Assembly (NCBI RefSeq): GCF_028826155.1 | Contig: NZ_JAQGPN010000001.1 | Coordinates: forward strand, 1,307,501 to 1,371,500 | Origin: Mesorhizobium shangrilense | GTDB lineage: Bacteria > Pseudomonadota > Alphaproteobacteria > Rhizobiales > Rhizobiaceae | DNA length: 64,000 nt | Reading direction: 5' to 3' | Notes under the pieces: generated by a model | The model's database searches: none | What the model was told of the DNA's origin: nothing | What the model saw: the letters and a program-made list of their open reading frames with translations, nothing else | Made by a program: the position numbers and the translations under genes | Shown: one piece after another, positions 50,000 through 57,926 of the stretch | How positions within the stretch are numbered: position 1 is the first letter of the stretch | Layout: each line of letters begins with the position of its first letter

Positions 50000-50938
50000 C
50001 TATGCTCCGAGCGTCGGGTCCATCTCCGGATTGTGGACCTCGCCCAGCAGCCATTCCCGGAACGCCACGATTCTCGGATCGCTCGCCGTCTCCTGCGGGT
50101 AGACGAGATGATAGGCGAATTCTTCCGACACCCTGATGCCGAGCTCGAAGGGACGTACGAGTCGCCCGGCCGACAAATCGTTGGCCACCATGGAGAAATC
50201 GCACAGCGCCACCACGTTGCCTTCGATCGCCGCCTGGATGACGTGCGAGGACTCCTTGAAGAGCACGCAGCGCTCGGGGTCGAAGTCCTCGACGCCGGCA
50301 GCCGCCATCCACATGCGCCAGTTCGGCCAGGTCACGCCCTGCCTGGACCACTCGATATGCACCAGCGTGTGCCGCAAGAGGTCGCGCGGCTCGGTGAGCG
50401 GCGGACCGGAGCTCAGCAGCCGCGGGCTGCAGACCGGGATAATGATGTTCTCGAACAACCGGTGCGCGGCGAGACCGGGATACTTGCCTGCGCCGAAGCG
50501 GATGGCGACGTCGATGTCGTCCTGGTCGAACTCGCGGACCTCGAAGGCGATGTCGAAACGCAGGTCGACACCGGGATGCGTCCTGCGGAAGCGCTCCAGC
50601 TTCGGCATCATCCATTTCGAGGCGAAGGTGGGATCAAGGCTGAGCTTTAGCTGCATCACCCCGCGCGACAACTTCCTGGCGCGGGTGACGGCGCGGGCAA
50701 GCGTCTGCAGAGCGTCGGTAGAGGCGTCGTGAAGCACGGCGCCGGCCTCCGTCAGCCGCATGGTGCGGCTGCTGCGGGTGAACAGCGCAACGCCCAGCTG
50801 CTCCTCGAATTCCTTGATCTGATGGCTCACGGCGGCCGGCGTCAGGCCGAGCTCGTCGGCCGCGCGGCTGAAGTTCAGATGGCGCGCCGCCGCCGTGAAG
50901 ACCCGCAATGCCCGCGTTCCAGGAACATGTGACGACAT
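50000..50938 (-). CDS. LysR family transcriptional regulator, GcvA-like
   Basis: 312 residues from the ATG at 50938; a TTG at 50950 is possible. N-terminal helix-turn-helix: FTAAARHLNFSRAADELGLTPAAVSHQIKEFEEQLGVALF (residues about 15-55). The ligand domain follows. The LTPAAVSHQIK variant is that of the GcvA/AmpR subgroup. It converges on the methyltransferase gene and is divergent from the DUF1127-like gene. Target unknown; the divergent gene is a natural candidate. Confidence 0.93.
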   Translation of the reverse strand: MSSHVPGTRALRVFTAAARHLNFSRAADELGLTPAAVSHQIKEFEEQLGVALFTRSSRTMRLTEAGAVLHDASTDALQTLARAVTRARKLSRGVMQLKLSLDPTFASKWMMPKLERFRRTHPGVDLRFDIAFEVREFDQDDIDVAIRFGAGKYPGLAAHRLFENIIIPVCSPRLLSSGPPLTEPRDLLRHTLVHIEWSRQGVTWPNWRMWMAAAGVEDFDPERCVLFKESSHVIQAAIEGNVVALCDFSMVANDLSAGRLVRPFELGIRVSEEFAYHLVYPQETASDPRIVAFREWLLGEVHNPEMDPTLGA

Positions 50939-51046
50939 GGCGATCTTCAAATTATTGTATCAGATAGAGTGAAAACTACTCGTTTTCCCGCGTTTCTTCA
51001 ATCACCTAGTATTGGCGGCGTGAAAGAGGATTGAAAGGTCACGATC

Positions 51047-51283
51047 GTGTCCGCATTTACCGCATCGCCTCAGGAAAACGCCCGCCACGTGTCTTTTGCA
51101 CGCAAGATGAGCGGATGGCTGCGCCTGCGCGGCGGTTGCAACGCGCCCATCAATCCGATCGAGTGCTTGAGCAACGAGCGGCTGCGGGACGTTGGCGTCA
51201 AAAGGCACCACGTCACATCCCAGATCGTGGCCGATCTCGCGAGGATCGACCTGCACCAACTGGGCTCGATGGGGTTGAGGTAG
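51047..51283 (+). CDS. DUF1127-like small protein
   Basis: 78 residues, GTG start at 51047 with GAAAGG about ten bases before. The C-terminal part LSNERLRDVGVKRHHVTSQI resembles the DUF1127 core (L-S-D-x-x-L-x-D-I-G), a short arginine-rich domain common in alphaproteobacteria, linked in some species to small-RNA and nitrogen or phosphate control. The match is partial. It is divergent from the LysR gene across 108 bases. Confidence 0.65.
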   Translation: MSAFTASPQENARHVSFARKMSGWLRLRGGCNAPINPIECLSNERLRDVGVKRHHVTSQIVADLARIDLHQLGSMGLR

Positions 51284-51318
51284 GGCGCCAACGCAACTGG
51301 CGCTGTACCTTCCACATT

Positions 51319-51487
51319 CGTCATCCTCGGGCGAAGCCGGAGCATAGCGAAGGCGAACATCCGAGGACCCATCCCATGACCGAGCAGCAATCGGCCAACG
51401 GTGCAGGTCTTGGACCGGCACTGTCGTTTTGACGTCATGGCATGGATCCTCGGGTCGCGCTTCGCTTCGCTTGCCCGAGGATGACGA
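51319..51487. repeat. Mirrored pair of stem-loop repeats (CCTCGGG type)
   Basis: Two related hairpin units face each other. The left one holds TCCTCGG at 51324-51330 and CCGAGGA at 51361-51367. The right one holds ATCCTCGGG at 51446-51454 and CCCGAGGAT at 51474-51482. The outer flanks are also complementary: CGTCATCCTCGGGC at 51319 against GCCCGAGGATGACG ending at 51486. The pair lies between two converging genes and could work as a bidirectional transcription end. GTCATCCTCGGG-type hairpins are familiar scattered repeats in Rhizobiales. Confidence 0.8.
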
Positions 51488-51523
51488 TGTTGGAAGGGCC
51501 GACGCGAGGCGCCGGCCGACCCT

Positions 51524-52045
51524 CTACCCCTTCACCGTCAGCACGGTCCGCGTCGACAGCCGCGGCAGGAGGCGCGCCATCACCTGCGAGGTGACCGCGA
51601 CGCAGCCTTGCGTCGGCGTGAAGCCGGGGCGGGCGAGGTGGAAGAAGATCGCGCTGCCGCGGCCGCGCAGTCGCGGGCGGATATTCCAGTCGAGCACCAG
51701 GCAGGCGTCATAGAGGCGGTCGTCCCTGAGCATGCGCTCGTGGCTGACCGCATAGGGCATCCTGACCGGGCGATTGTAGTTGCGGTCGTTAGGGACCTCG
51801 CACCACCCAAGCGTCGGCGTAATGGGCTTGAGCTTCAAGCCCGACGAATGCGCCGCAAAATGGTCGCGGCGATGGTAGCCGCCGAGAATGCGCATGCGGG
51901 CGAGCGGCGTGCCGCCGTCGCCCTCACGCTTCTTCGCGGTCACGCCGCCGCGGCCAAGCGCGCAGGGAAACACGATCCCATCGACATTCATCAGCCCCTT
52001 GGTGCGGTCTCCGGGCCGGGTGCGCACCACGATATTGGCAATCAT
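51524..52045 (-). CDS. L,D-transpeptidase (YkuD-fold, COG3786 group)
   Basis: 173 residues from the ATG at 52045; an ATG at 52102 would add 19 residues without a better ribosome site. The active-site pattern is H-x-x-R-P-G-F-T-P-T-Q-G-C-V-A, with the catalytic cysteine in TQGCVAV near residue 150. The start MIANIVVRTRPGDRTKG and the segment IVFPCALGRGGVTAKKREGDGGTPLARM match the COG3786 group of L,D-transpeptidase-like proteins. No signal peptide with a clear cleavage site is seen, although family members act on peptidoglycan. Reaction inferred from family. Confidence 0.87.
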   Translation of the reverse strand: MIANIVVRTRPGDRTKGLMNVDGIVFPCALGRGGVTAKKREGDGGTPLARMRILGGYHRRDHFAAHSSGLKLKPITPTLGWCEVPNDRNYNRPVRMPYAVSHERMLRDDRLYDACLVLDWNIRPRLRGRGSAIFFHLARPGFTPTQGCVAVTSQVMARLLPRLSTRTVLTVKG

Positions 52046-52202
52046 GCCGTGCGGGACTGGCCGGGACGGCTTGCGTTCACTATTTTTGGAGTATGATCGC
52101 ACCGCCGAACAAATCGCCGTGAAAAGCTATCGGAGAACCGCAGGTTCCGCATAAAGGCGGCAGCGTCAACATGAATTTTCATTTGAGAACAACGGATTGC
52201 CA

Positions 52203-52886
52203 ATGACCTCACGAACCATCCTGATTGTCGACGACGACGACGATCTGCGCAGCACGCTGGTCGAACAGTTGGCGCTCTACGAGGAGTTCGACGTGCTCCA
52301 GGAACCGAATGCGACAAAGGGCATCGCCACGGCGCGCAACGGATTGATCGACCTCCTGATCATGGATGTCGGCCTGCCCGACATGGACGGGCGCGAGGCG
52401 GTGAAGCTCTTGCGCAAGGGCGGCTACAAGGCGCCGATCATCATGCTGACGGGGCATGACACCGATTCCGACACCATCCTCGGCCTCGAGGCGGGCGCCA
52501 ACGATTATGTGACCAAGCCGTTCCGCTTCGCGGTGCTGCTGGCGCGCATTCGTGCCCAGCTGCGCCAGCACGAGCAGAGCGAGGACGCAACCTTCACCGT
52601 CGGTCCTTACACTTTCAAGCCGAGCCAGAAGCTGTTGATCGACCAGCGCGGCAGCAAGATCAGGCTCACCGAGAAGGAGGCGTCGATCATCAAGTATCTC
52701 TACCGCGCCGATCACAAGGTGGTGACGCGCGACATCCTTTTGGAGGAGGTGTGGGGGTACAATTCCGGCGTCACCACGCACACGCTGGAGACGCATGTCT
52801 ACCGCCTGCGCCAGAAGATCGAGCGCGATCCCTCCAACGCCGAGATCCTGGTGACCGAAAGCGGCGGCTACAAGCTGATCCCGTGA
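52203..52886 (+). CDS. OmpR-family response regulator, orphan
   Basis: 227 residues from the ATG at 52203. Receiver domain with D55 (LIMDVGLPDMDG), acidic pocket DDDDD at 10-14 and K105 in YVTKPF. The C-terminal winged helix is RLTEKEASIIKYLYRADHKVVTRDILLEEVWGY and HVYRLRQKIE. No histidine kinase is adjacent. The sequence resembles CenR of alphaproteobacteria, an envelope-controlling regulator whose kinase is usually elsewhere, but I hold that identification as likely rather than sure. Confidence 0.92.
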   Translation: MTSRTILIVDDDDDLRSTLVEQLALYEEFDVLQEPNATKGIATARNGLIDLLIMDVGLPDMDGREAVKLLRKGGYKAPIIMLTGHDTDSDTILGLEAGANDYVTKPFRFAVLLARIRAQLRQHEQSEDATFTVGPYTFKPSQKLLIDQRGSKIRLTEKEASIIKYLYRADHKVVTRDILLEEVWGYNSGVTTHTLETHVYRLRQKIERDPSNAEILVTESGGYKLIP

Positions 52887-53202
52887 GGCGCGCCGGCACT
52901 GATCGGTGGCGCTCTTTTCGCGCCATCGATCATTGGTTCTCGCCATTGCCGGAGAATTCGGTATAGCCTCTTAACCATATTGCGCCAGATTGCTGCTGCC
53001 GAGGGGAAGAATCGGCAGCATGAACCGGGGACACGGACCATGATCCGCATTCAAAGGGTCTGTTCTGCTTCGGGGGCGGCGAGACGGGCTACGAATGAGG
53101 GCGGGAACGATCGCACGGATCGGCCCGCCGAAATTGCGTGCGGCCGCTCGGAACGCCCCTGCTTTCGCGCGCCCCGGCGCCGCCTCGATCGGGTCGCGGT
53201 CC
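52887..53202. other. Intergenic region, 316 bases, no gene supported
   Basis: The stretch separates the response regulator from the cyclic-nucleotide-binding gene. It has several short open frames in other phases with no recognisable residues. There is an AT-richer patch around 52955-52985 (GGTATAGCCTCTTAACCATA) that could hold the promoter of the downstream gene. No rRNA, tRNA or strong terminator is visible. Confidence 0.55.
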
Positions 53203-53658
53203 ATGGCGCTGGATGACGACGTCCGCATCCTGTCGGGCGTCAGGCTCTTCCAAGGCTTCTCGCCGGAGCAACTTCGGTTGCTGGCCTTCGGCGCCGAGGC
53301 GCTGCATCCTGCCGCGGGACGCATGCTGTATCATGAGGGCGCTGAGGCGGATTCGGCCTTTGTTGTGGTGTCGGGTCAGATTGGCCTCTACCGCGAACGC
53401 GACGGCGAGCGCGTGGAGATGGGCGTCGCCACGGCCGGCGCGCTGCTGGGTGAACTGGCGCTGATTGCCAGCACGCACTGGCTGACCAGCGCGGAGGTGC
53501 GCACCGAAGCCACCTTGATGCGGCTGCGCCGCAAGCATTTCCGGCGGATGCTGGAAGAATACCCCGATCTGGCCGCCCTGTTGCACACACGCATCGCCGA
53601 GGATCTGCAGGAGATGGTGAGGCGGATCGAGGGGCTGTCGCCGCGCATTGGAAGGTAA
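53203..53658 (+). CDS. Cyclic-nucleotide-binding domain protein without DNA-binding domain
   Basis: 151 residues from the ATG at 53203; the frame is open from 53095. The Crp-type beta-roll is seen (LFQGFSPEQLRLLAFGAEALHPAAGRMLYHEGAEADSAFVVVSGQIGLY, then GALLGELALI). The protein ends after the helix and has no Crp helix-turn-helix, so it should be a cytoplasmic sensor that acts by protein contact. It faces rpmE across a terminator hairpin. Confidence 0.87.
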   Translation: MALDDDVRILSGVRLFQGFSPEQLRLLAFGAEALHPAAGRMLYHEGAEADSAFVVVSGQIGLYRERDGERVEMGVATAGALLGELALIASTHWLTSAEVRTEATLMRLRRKHFRRMLEEYPDLAALLHTRIAEDLQEMVRRIEGLSPRIGR

Positions 53659-53679
53659 GGGCCTGGCCTCAGGCAAAGA

Positions 53680-53703
53680 AAAACCCCGCCGAAGCGGGGT
53701 TTT
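53680..53703. terminator. Bidirectional intrinsic terminator
   Basis: A perfect 10-base stem, AAAACCCCGC at 53680-53689 and GCGGGGTTTT at 53694-53703, closed by a CGAA tetraloop. It has an A-run on one side and a T-run on the other, so it can end transcription from both the plus-strand sensor gene and the minus-strand rpmE. Confidence 0.9.
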
Positions 53704-53722
53704 GTCGGGTCGCCGGAACGGC

Positions 53723-53944
53723 TCAGATGCCGAGGTTGGCGAACTTGTTCTTGAACTTCGACAGGCGGCCGCCACGGTCGACCAGCTGCTGCTGACCGCC
53801 GGTCCAGGCCGGGTGCGTGGTCGGGTCGATGTCGAGATTCAGCGTGTCGCCTTCCTTGCCGTACGTCGAGCGCGTCATGTACTCGGTGCCGTCGGTCATG
53901 ACGATCTTGATCATGTGGTAGTCGGGATGGATCTTCTCTTTCAT
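53723..53944 (-). CDS. rpmE: Ribosomal protein bL31
   Basis: 73 residues. [29 protein letters not shown] and the C-terminal [29 protein letters not shown] identify bL31. It has no cysteine, so this is the zinc-independent form. It is divergent from the ABC exporter gene across 194 bases, an arrangement I know from other Rhizobiales. Its end faces the terminator at 53680. Confidence 0.96.
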   Translation of the reverse strand: MKEKIHPDYHMIKIVMTDGTEYMTRSTYGKEGDTLNLDIDPTTHPAWTGGQQQLVDRGGRLSKFKNKFANLGI

Positions 53945-54138
53945 CGCTCAAATCCTGCAGTTGGGGTGCTGGGCCCGGTCACGCCACCCTGCGGCGATGT
54001 CACCCATGCTCAAAACTTGAAGGCCGCAGCGGATATCGCTACGGCTTCGAAGGTTGGCTGGCCTATACATCAGCCGAATTTCAAGCACAAGGGCCGCTTC
54101 CGGGGCAATTTCCCTGTCGAGCGCCACAGGACGTAAAG

Positions 54139-55944
54139 ATGGCTGAAGTGCAGACGAACGAGGACCGTAGCCGGAGGCGGTCGCTCAAGCCACTGCGCAA
54201 CCTGTTTCCTTATGTGATGCGGTATCGCGCCACGGCGATCGCCGCGGTCGTGTTCCTCCTGCTCTCCGCCGCCACCACGCTGTCGCTGCCGCTCGCGGTG
54301 CGCCGCATGATCGACCACGGCTTCTCGGCTGCGGATTCGACCTTCATCGCCAATTACTTCACCATGCTGGTGGGGATGGCGGCGCTGCTCGCCTTCGCTT
54401 CGGCCTGCCGCTACTACTTCGTCATTACGCTCGGCGAGCGCGTCGTGGCCGACATCAGGCGCGACGTGTTCGCGCATGTCGTCACGCTCTCGCCAGCCTT
54501 CTTCGACCGCTCGCTGTCTGGCGAGATCGTTTCCCGGCTGGCCGCCGACACCACGCAGATCAAGTCGGCGGTGGGAGCGACCGCGTCGCTGGCGCTGCGC
54601 AATTCCATCTTCAGCGTCGGCGCGCTCGGCATGATGATCTGGACGAGCCCGAAGCTTTCGGCGATCGCGATTGCCGCGATCCCGATCATCGTGCTGCCGC
54701 TGGTGGGCTTCGGCCGCAACGTGCGCAAGCGCTCCCGCCACGCGCAAGACATGCTGGCCGACGCGACCGCCTATGCCAGCGAGCAGATCGGCTCGGTGCG
54801 CACGCTTCAGGCCTTCACCAACGAGCCGCTGACGGTGAGCCGCTTCGCCTCGGCGGTCGAGAGCGCGTTCGCCACGGCGCGGGCCTCGACGCTGGCGCGG
54901 GCCGTGCTGACCTTCTTCGCCATCTTCACCATCTTCGCGTCGGTGGTGGGCGTTCTCTGGTTCGGGTCGCGCGACGTGCTCTCGGGCGCGATGACGGCGG
55001 GCACGCTGGGCCAGTACCTGATCTACGCGATCCTGGCGGCCGGATCGCTGGGATCGCTGTCGGAGGTCTGGGGGGACCTCAGCCTCGCGTCAGGGGCCGC
55101 CGAGCGGCTGACCGAACTTTTGGACGAGAAGTCCGACATTATCGCGCCGGCCCATCCGCGCGCGCTGCCGTCGCCGGCGCGCGGCGCGGTCGAGTTCCGC
55201 GACGTCTCCTTCTCCTATGCCGCCCAACCCGACCGATCGGCGCTGCATGGGCTGAGCTTCAGGATCGAGCCGGGCGAGACGGTGGCCATCGTCGGCCCCT
55301 CCGGCGCCGGCAAGACGACGATCTTCTCGCTGCTCCTGCGCTACTACGATCCGGTGTCGGGATCGGTGACCGTCGACGGCGTGGACCTCAGGGAGGCCGA
55401 TCCGCGCGAGGCGCGCCGCCGCATGGCGGTGGTTCCGCAGGACGTCACCATCTTCGCCGCCAGCGTGGGCGACAACATAGCCTTTGGCCGACCCGGCGCG
55501 AATGAGGCGGACATCCGGCGGGCAGCCGAGACCGCGCATGCGGCGGATTTCATCCGTGAGTTGCCGGAGGGCTACCAGACGCCGGTCGGCGAACGTGGCA
55601 CGATCCTTTCCGGCGGCCAGCGGCAGCGCATCGCGATCGCACGCGCGGTGCTGCGCGACGCGCCGATCCTGCTGCTCGACGAAGCGACCTCCGCGCTCGA
55701 CGCCGAGAGCGAGATGCTGGTGCAGCAGGCGCTGGAAGAACTCATGCAGCACCGCACCACGCTGGTCATCGCGCACCGCCTGGCGACGGTGCTGAAGGCC
55801 GACCGCATCCTGGTCATGGACGAGGGGCGGATCGTCGAGGAAGGCACGCACCAGAGCCTTGTCGTCAAGGGCGGCATCTATGCGCGGCTGGCCAAGCTGC
55901 AGTTCGCCGACGGGGCCAGTGGGTTTACGAAGGCGGCGGAGTAG
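54139..55944 (+). CDS. ABC exporter, MsbA-like (fused membrane and ATPase domains)
   Basis: 601 residues. Six membrane helices lie in residues about 25-320, with the coupling segment FFDRSLSGEIVSRLAADTTQIKSAVG near 120. The ATPase domain (residues about 350-590) has Walker A GPSGAGKTT, signature [14 protein letters not shown] and Walker B ILLLDEATSALD. The half-transporter should dimerise. Substrate could be a lipid or a drug. Its last 20 bases overlap the 3' end of the convergent VapC-like gene. Confidence 0.95.
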   Translation: MAEVQTNEDRSRRRSLKPLRNLFPYVMRYRATAIAAVVFLLLSAATTLSLPLAVRRMIDHGFSAADSTFIANYFTMLVGMAALLAFASACRYYFVITLGERVVADIRRDVFAHVVTLSPAFFDRSLSGEIVSRLAADTTQIKSAVGATASLALRNSIFSVGALGMMIWTSPKLSAIAIAAIPIIVLPLVGFGRNVRKRSRHAQDMLADATAYASEQIGSVRTLQAFTNEPLTVSRFASAVESAFATARASTLARAVLTFFAIFTIFASVVGVLWFGSRDVLSGAMTAGTLGQYLIYAILAAGSLGSLSEVWGDLSLASGAAERLTELLDEKSDIIAPAHPRALPSPARGAVEFRDVSFSYAAQPDRSALHGLSFRIEPGETVAIVGPSGAGKTTIFSLLLRYYDPVSGSVTVDGVDLREADPREARRRMAVVPQDVTIFAASVGDNIAFGRPGANEADIRRAAETAHAADFIRELPEGYQTPVGERGTILSGGQRQRIAIARAVLRDAPILLLDEATSALDAESEMLVQQALEELMQHRTTLVIAHRLATVLKADRILVMDEGRIVEEGTHQSLVVKGGIYARLAKLQFADGASGFTKAAE

Positions 55945-56377
55945 GGGCGGCCCTTTCCCAATCGCGGAGCATCAGAATGCTCCCAAGGCGCTGCGCCTTG
56001 TGGAAGTATTTTTGGTCGGCTGTGACGAGCGTCCTGCGCCGGCTCAAAGCCAGCGCGTGGTAGAGGCTGTCCTGGAGCGAAGGGGGACGCGAACCGCCGG
56101 TCGTGGTCGTCGCGATCATCTCGGCCTTCTTCCAGTCCGCCGCGGTCGGCTCCACGAGACGAAATCCGACCTGCCGCATAGCGCCGACCATCTCGAGGAA
56201 GACGTCGAACGCCACTTCGTAGTGGAGGGCAACCGAGAGGGTCTCCAGCATCACGATTGACGGTGCGATAGTGGAAATGCCGCATTCTGCAGAGGTGTTG
56301 ACGAGGCATCGGGCAATCCCGCTGTCCTCCTCGTCGCGAAACAGCTTCACCAGAACGGATGCGTCCAGAACCAGCAA
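55925..56377 (-). CDS. PIN-domain toxin, VapC-like
   Basis: 150 residues from a TTG at 56377. The PIN acidic residues are seen: LVLDASVLVKLFRDEE (first aspartate and the following acid), a central glutamate in MLETLSVALHY, and DSLYHALALSRRRTLVTAD with the late aspartates. These proteins are ribonucleases that cut tRNA or rRNA. An in-frame TAG, the stop of the antitoxin gene, lies nine bases upstream, so the start must be a TTG or CTG after it. The 3' end overlaps the convergent ABC exporter gene by 20 bases. Confidence 0.85.
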   Translation of the reverse strand: MLVLDASVLVKLFRDEEDSGIARCLVNTSAECGISTIAPSIVMLETLSVALHYEVAFDVFLEMVGAMRQVGFRLVEPTAADWKKAEMIATTTTGGSRPPSLQDSLYHALALSRRRTLVTADQKYFHKAQRLGSILMLRDWERAAPTPPPS

Positions 56378-56383
56378 GGCGCG

Positions 56384-56671
56384 CTATGTCCGGTGCCGCT
56401 CGGTCAGGTATTCATTACGTTCCCTGCGCAACCGACGCAGCAGCTCGACGCTGTCTTCACCGCCGGTCGAACTACCTTTCGCCTTGTCCAGTATCTCGCG
56501 CAGACGATGCACCGCGTCGCGGCGGAGGGCATCCGCAATGGCCCGTTCAACGAACGCCGACCGCGCGCTCTTTGGCACCCGTTCATCGAGCGTTTCCTTG
56601 ACGGCACCATCAATTGAATAGGTTGCGCGCTGTTTGGGACCGTCGATGCCCACGACATGGCTCCTTTTCAT
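56384..56671 (-). CDS. Antitoxin of the VapBC-like pair
   Basis: 95 residues from the ATG at 56671. The N-terminal half (ATYSIDGAVKETLDERVPKSARSAFVERAIADALRR) has the pattern of a ribbon-helix-helix antitoxin, the C-terminal half is charged and helical (RRLRRERNEYLTERHRT). A longer frame from 57169 exists but runs in the M20 gene. Its stop is followed after two codons, in the same frame, by the toxin start. I infer the role from size, order and fold pattern. Confidence 0.78.
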   Translation of the reverse strand: MKRSHVVGIDGPKQRATYSIDGAVKETLDERVPKSARSAFVERAIADALRRDAVHRLREILDKAKGSSTGGEDSVELLRRLRRERNEYLTERHRT

Positions 56672-56775
56672 AAGAAGTAGTATGAAAACAGCTGCTCGGC
56701 AACAAGGACTGCGCCTCTGGGGTGATCCAAGGCGGCCGCCGCTGGGCTTGAAAAAGTGCGACGGCGGCGCAGTGC

Positions 56776-57924
56776 CTATCCCAGCATGTTCCGCACGACG
56801 CGCAGGAACACCTTGGCCCCGATCGGGATGAGGTCGTCGGGAAAATCGTAGTCGGGATTGTGAAGCGCAGGGTGCCGTTCGCCGGCGCCGAGGAAGAACA
56901 TCGCCGACTTCGCCCCGTGTCCGAACGTGCCAAAGTCCTCGGATGCGACCATCGGCAATCCGCTCTCGTCGTGGGGCACGCCTTCGGCGTCGAGTGCTGC
57001 CCGCAGGTGGTCGACGGCCTCGGGGGCGTTCAGGCTGGCGACGAAGATCTCGTGATAGTCGATGGAGCAGGCAAGGCCGAATTCCGCGGCCGCATCGCGC
57101 GCCATGCCCTCCGCGGCGGCGACGAGGTCTGCCATGCGCTCGTCCTGACGCGTCCTGAGCGTCGCCCACACTTCGGCGCGACCGGGGGCGATGCCGAACA
57201 CGGGTTCGCCCATGGTCGCGTGGGTGACGGTCGCCATGGCGAAATCGTCCGACGAAAAATCGCCGCCCCCGAGGCCCGCAAGCATGGGCATGAGCTTGCT
57301 GACGGCGGGCATGGGCGAGACGCCGGTATGCGGCAGGGACGAGTGGGCCGTCTTTCCGGTGAGCACGACCCTCATGCCGCGGGAAGCGCAGTTCACGACG
57401 CCCGCCTTCAGCCGAACGTGGCCCAGCGGCACGCCGGGAAGGTTATGCAGCGAGAAGGCGAAGTCGGGCGCGATTTCGTCATAGCGCGGGTCGGCGACCA
57501 CGCCGGCGGCGCCCGCTCCCGTTTCCTCGGCCGGCTGGAACATCAGGACGACGCGCCCTTTCGCCGGACGCTGCCGGCCAAGCTGCCTCGCCACGGCCGC
57601 AAGGATGGTCGTGTGGCCCTCATGCCCGCACATATGCGACTTGCCGGGCACGAGGCTGCGATGCGGAAGGTCGGAGATCTCCTCGATGGGCAGCGCGTCA
57701 AGTTCGGAGCGCAGGAGCACGGTCGGTCCGGGCTCGCGTCCGTCATAGACGACGGCGACGCCGTGTCCGCCCAAACCGGTGAGGACTTTTTCCGGGTTGG
57801 TGTCGGCGATGAAACGTACGACCGCCGCGGCCGTCTCTGCTTCCTCGCCGGAGATTTCCGGCATCTGGTGGAGCCGACGCCGCCACGCGGTCAATTCCGC
57901 GATGTCGCTGTTCGATAGGTGCAT
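56776..57924 (-). CDS. M20 family amidohydrolase (N-acyl amino acid/hippurate hydrolase type)
   Basis: 382 residues. The M20D fold is seen with LRSELDALPI near residue 72 and SHMCGHEGHTTILAAVARQL near 95, FQPAEETGAGAAG near 130 and a late HNPDYDFPDD. Two conserved aspartates of the usual RADMDALP and CGHDGHT are glutamates here. It should release amino acids from N-acyl amino acids in the cytoplasm. It is two bases from the flavoprotein stop, so it is co-transcribed with it. Confidence 0.92.
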   Translation of the reverse strand: MHLSNSDIAELTAWRRRLHQMPEISGEEAETAAAVVRFIADTNPEKVLTGLGGHGVAVVYDGREPGPTVLLRSELDALPIEEISDLPHRSLVPGKSHMCGHEGHTTILAAVARQLGRQRPAKGRVVLMFQPAEETGAGAAGVVADPRYDEIAPDFAFSLHNLPGVPLGHVRLKAGVVNCASRGMRVVLTGKTAHSSLPHTGVSPMPAVSKLMPMLAGLGGGDFSSDDFAMATVTHATMGEPVFGIAPGRAEVWATLRTRQDERMADLVAAAEGMARDAAAEFGLACSIDYHEIFVASLNAPEAVDHLRAALDAEGVPHDESGLPMVASEDFGTFGHGAKSAMFFLGAGERHPALHNPDYDFPDDLIPIGAKVFLRVVRNMLG

Positions 57925-57926
57925 TG

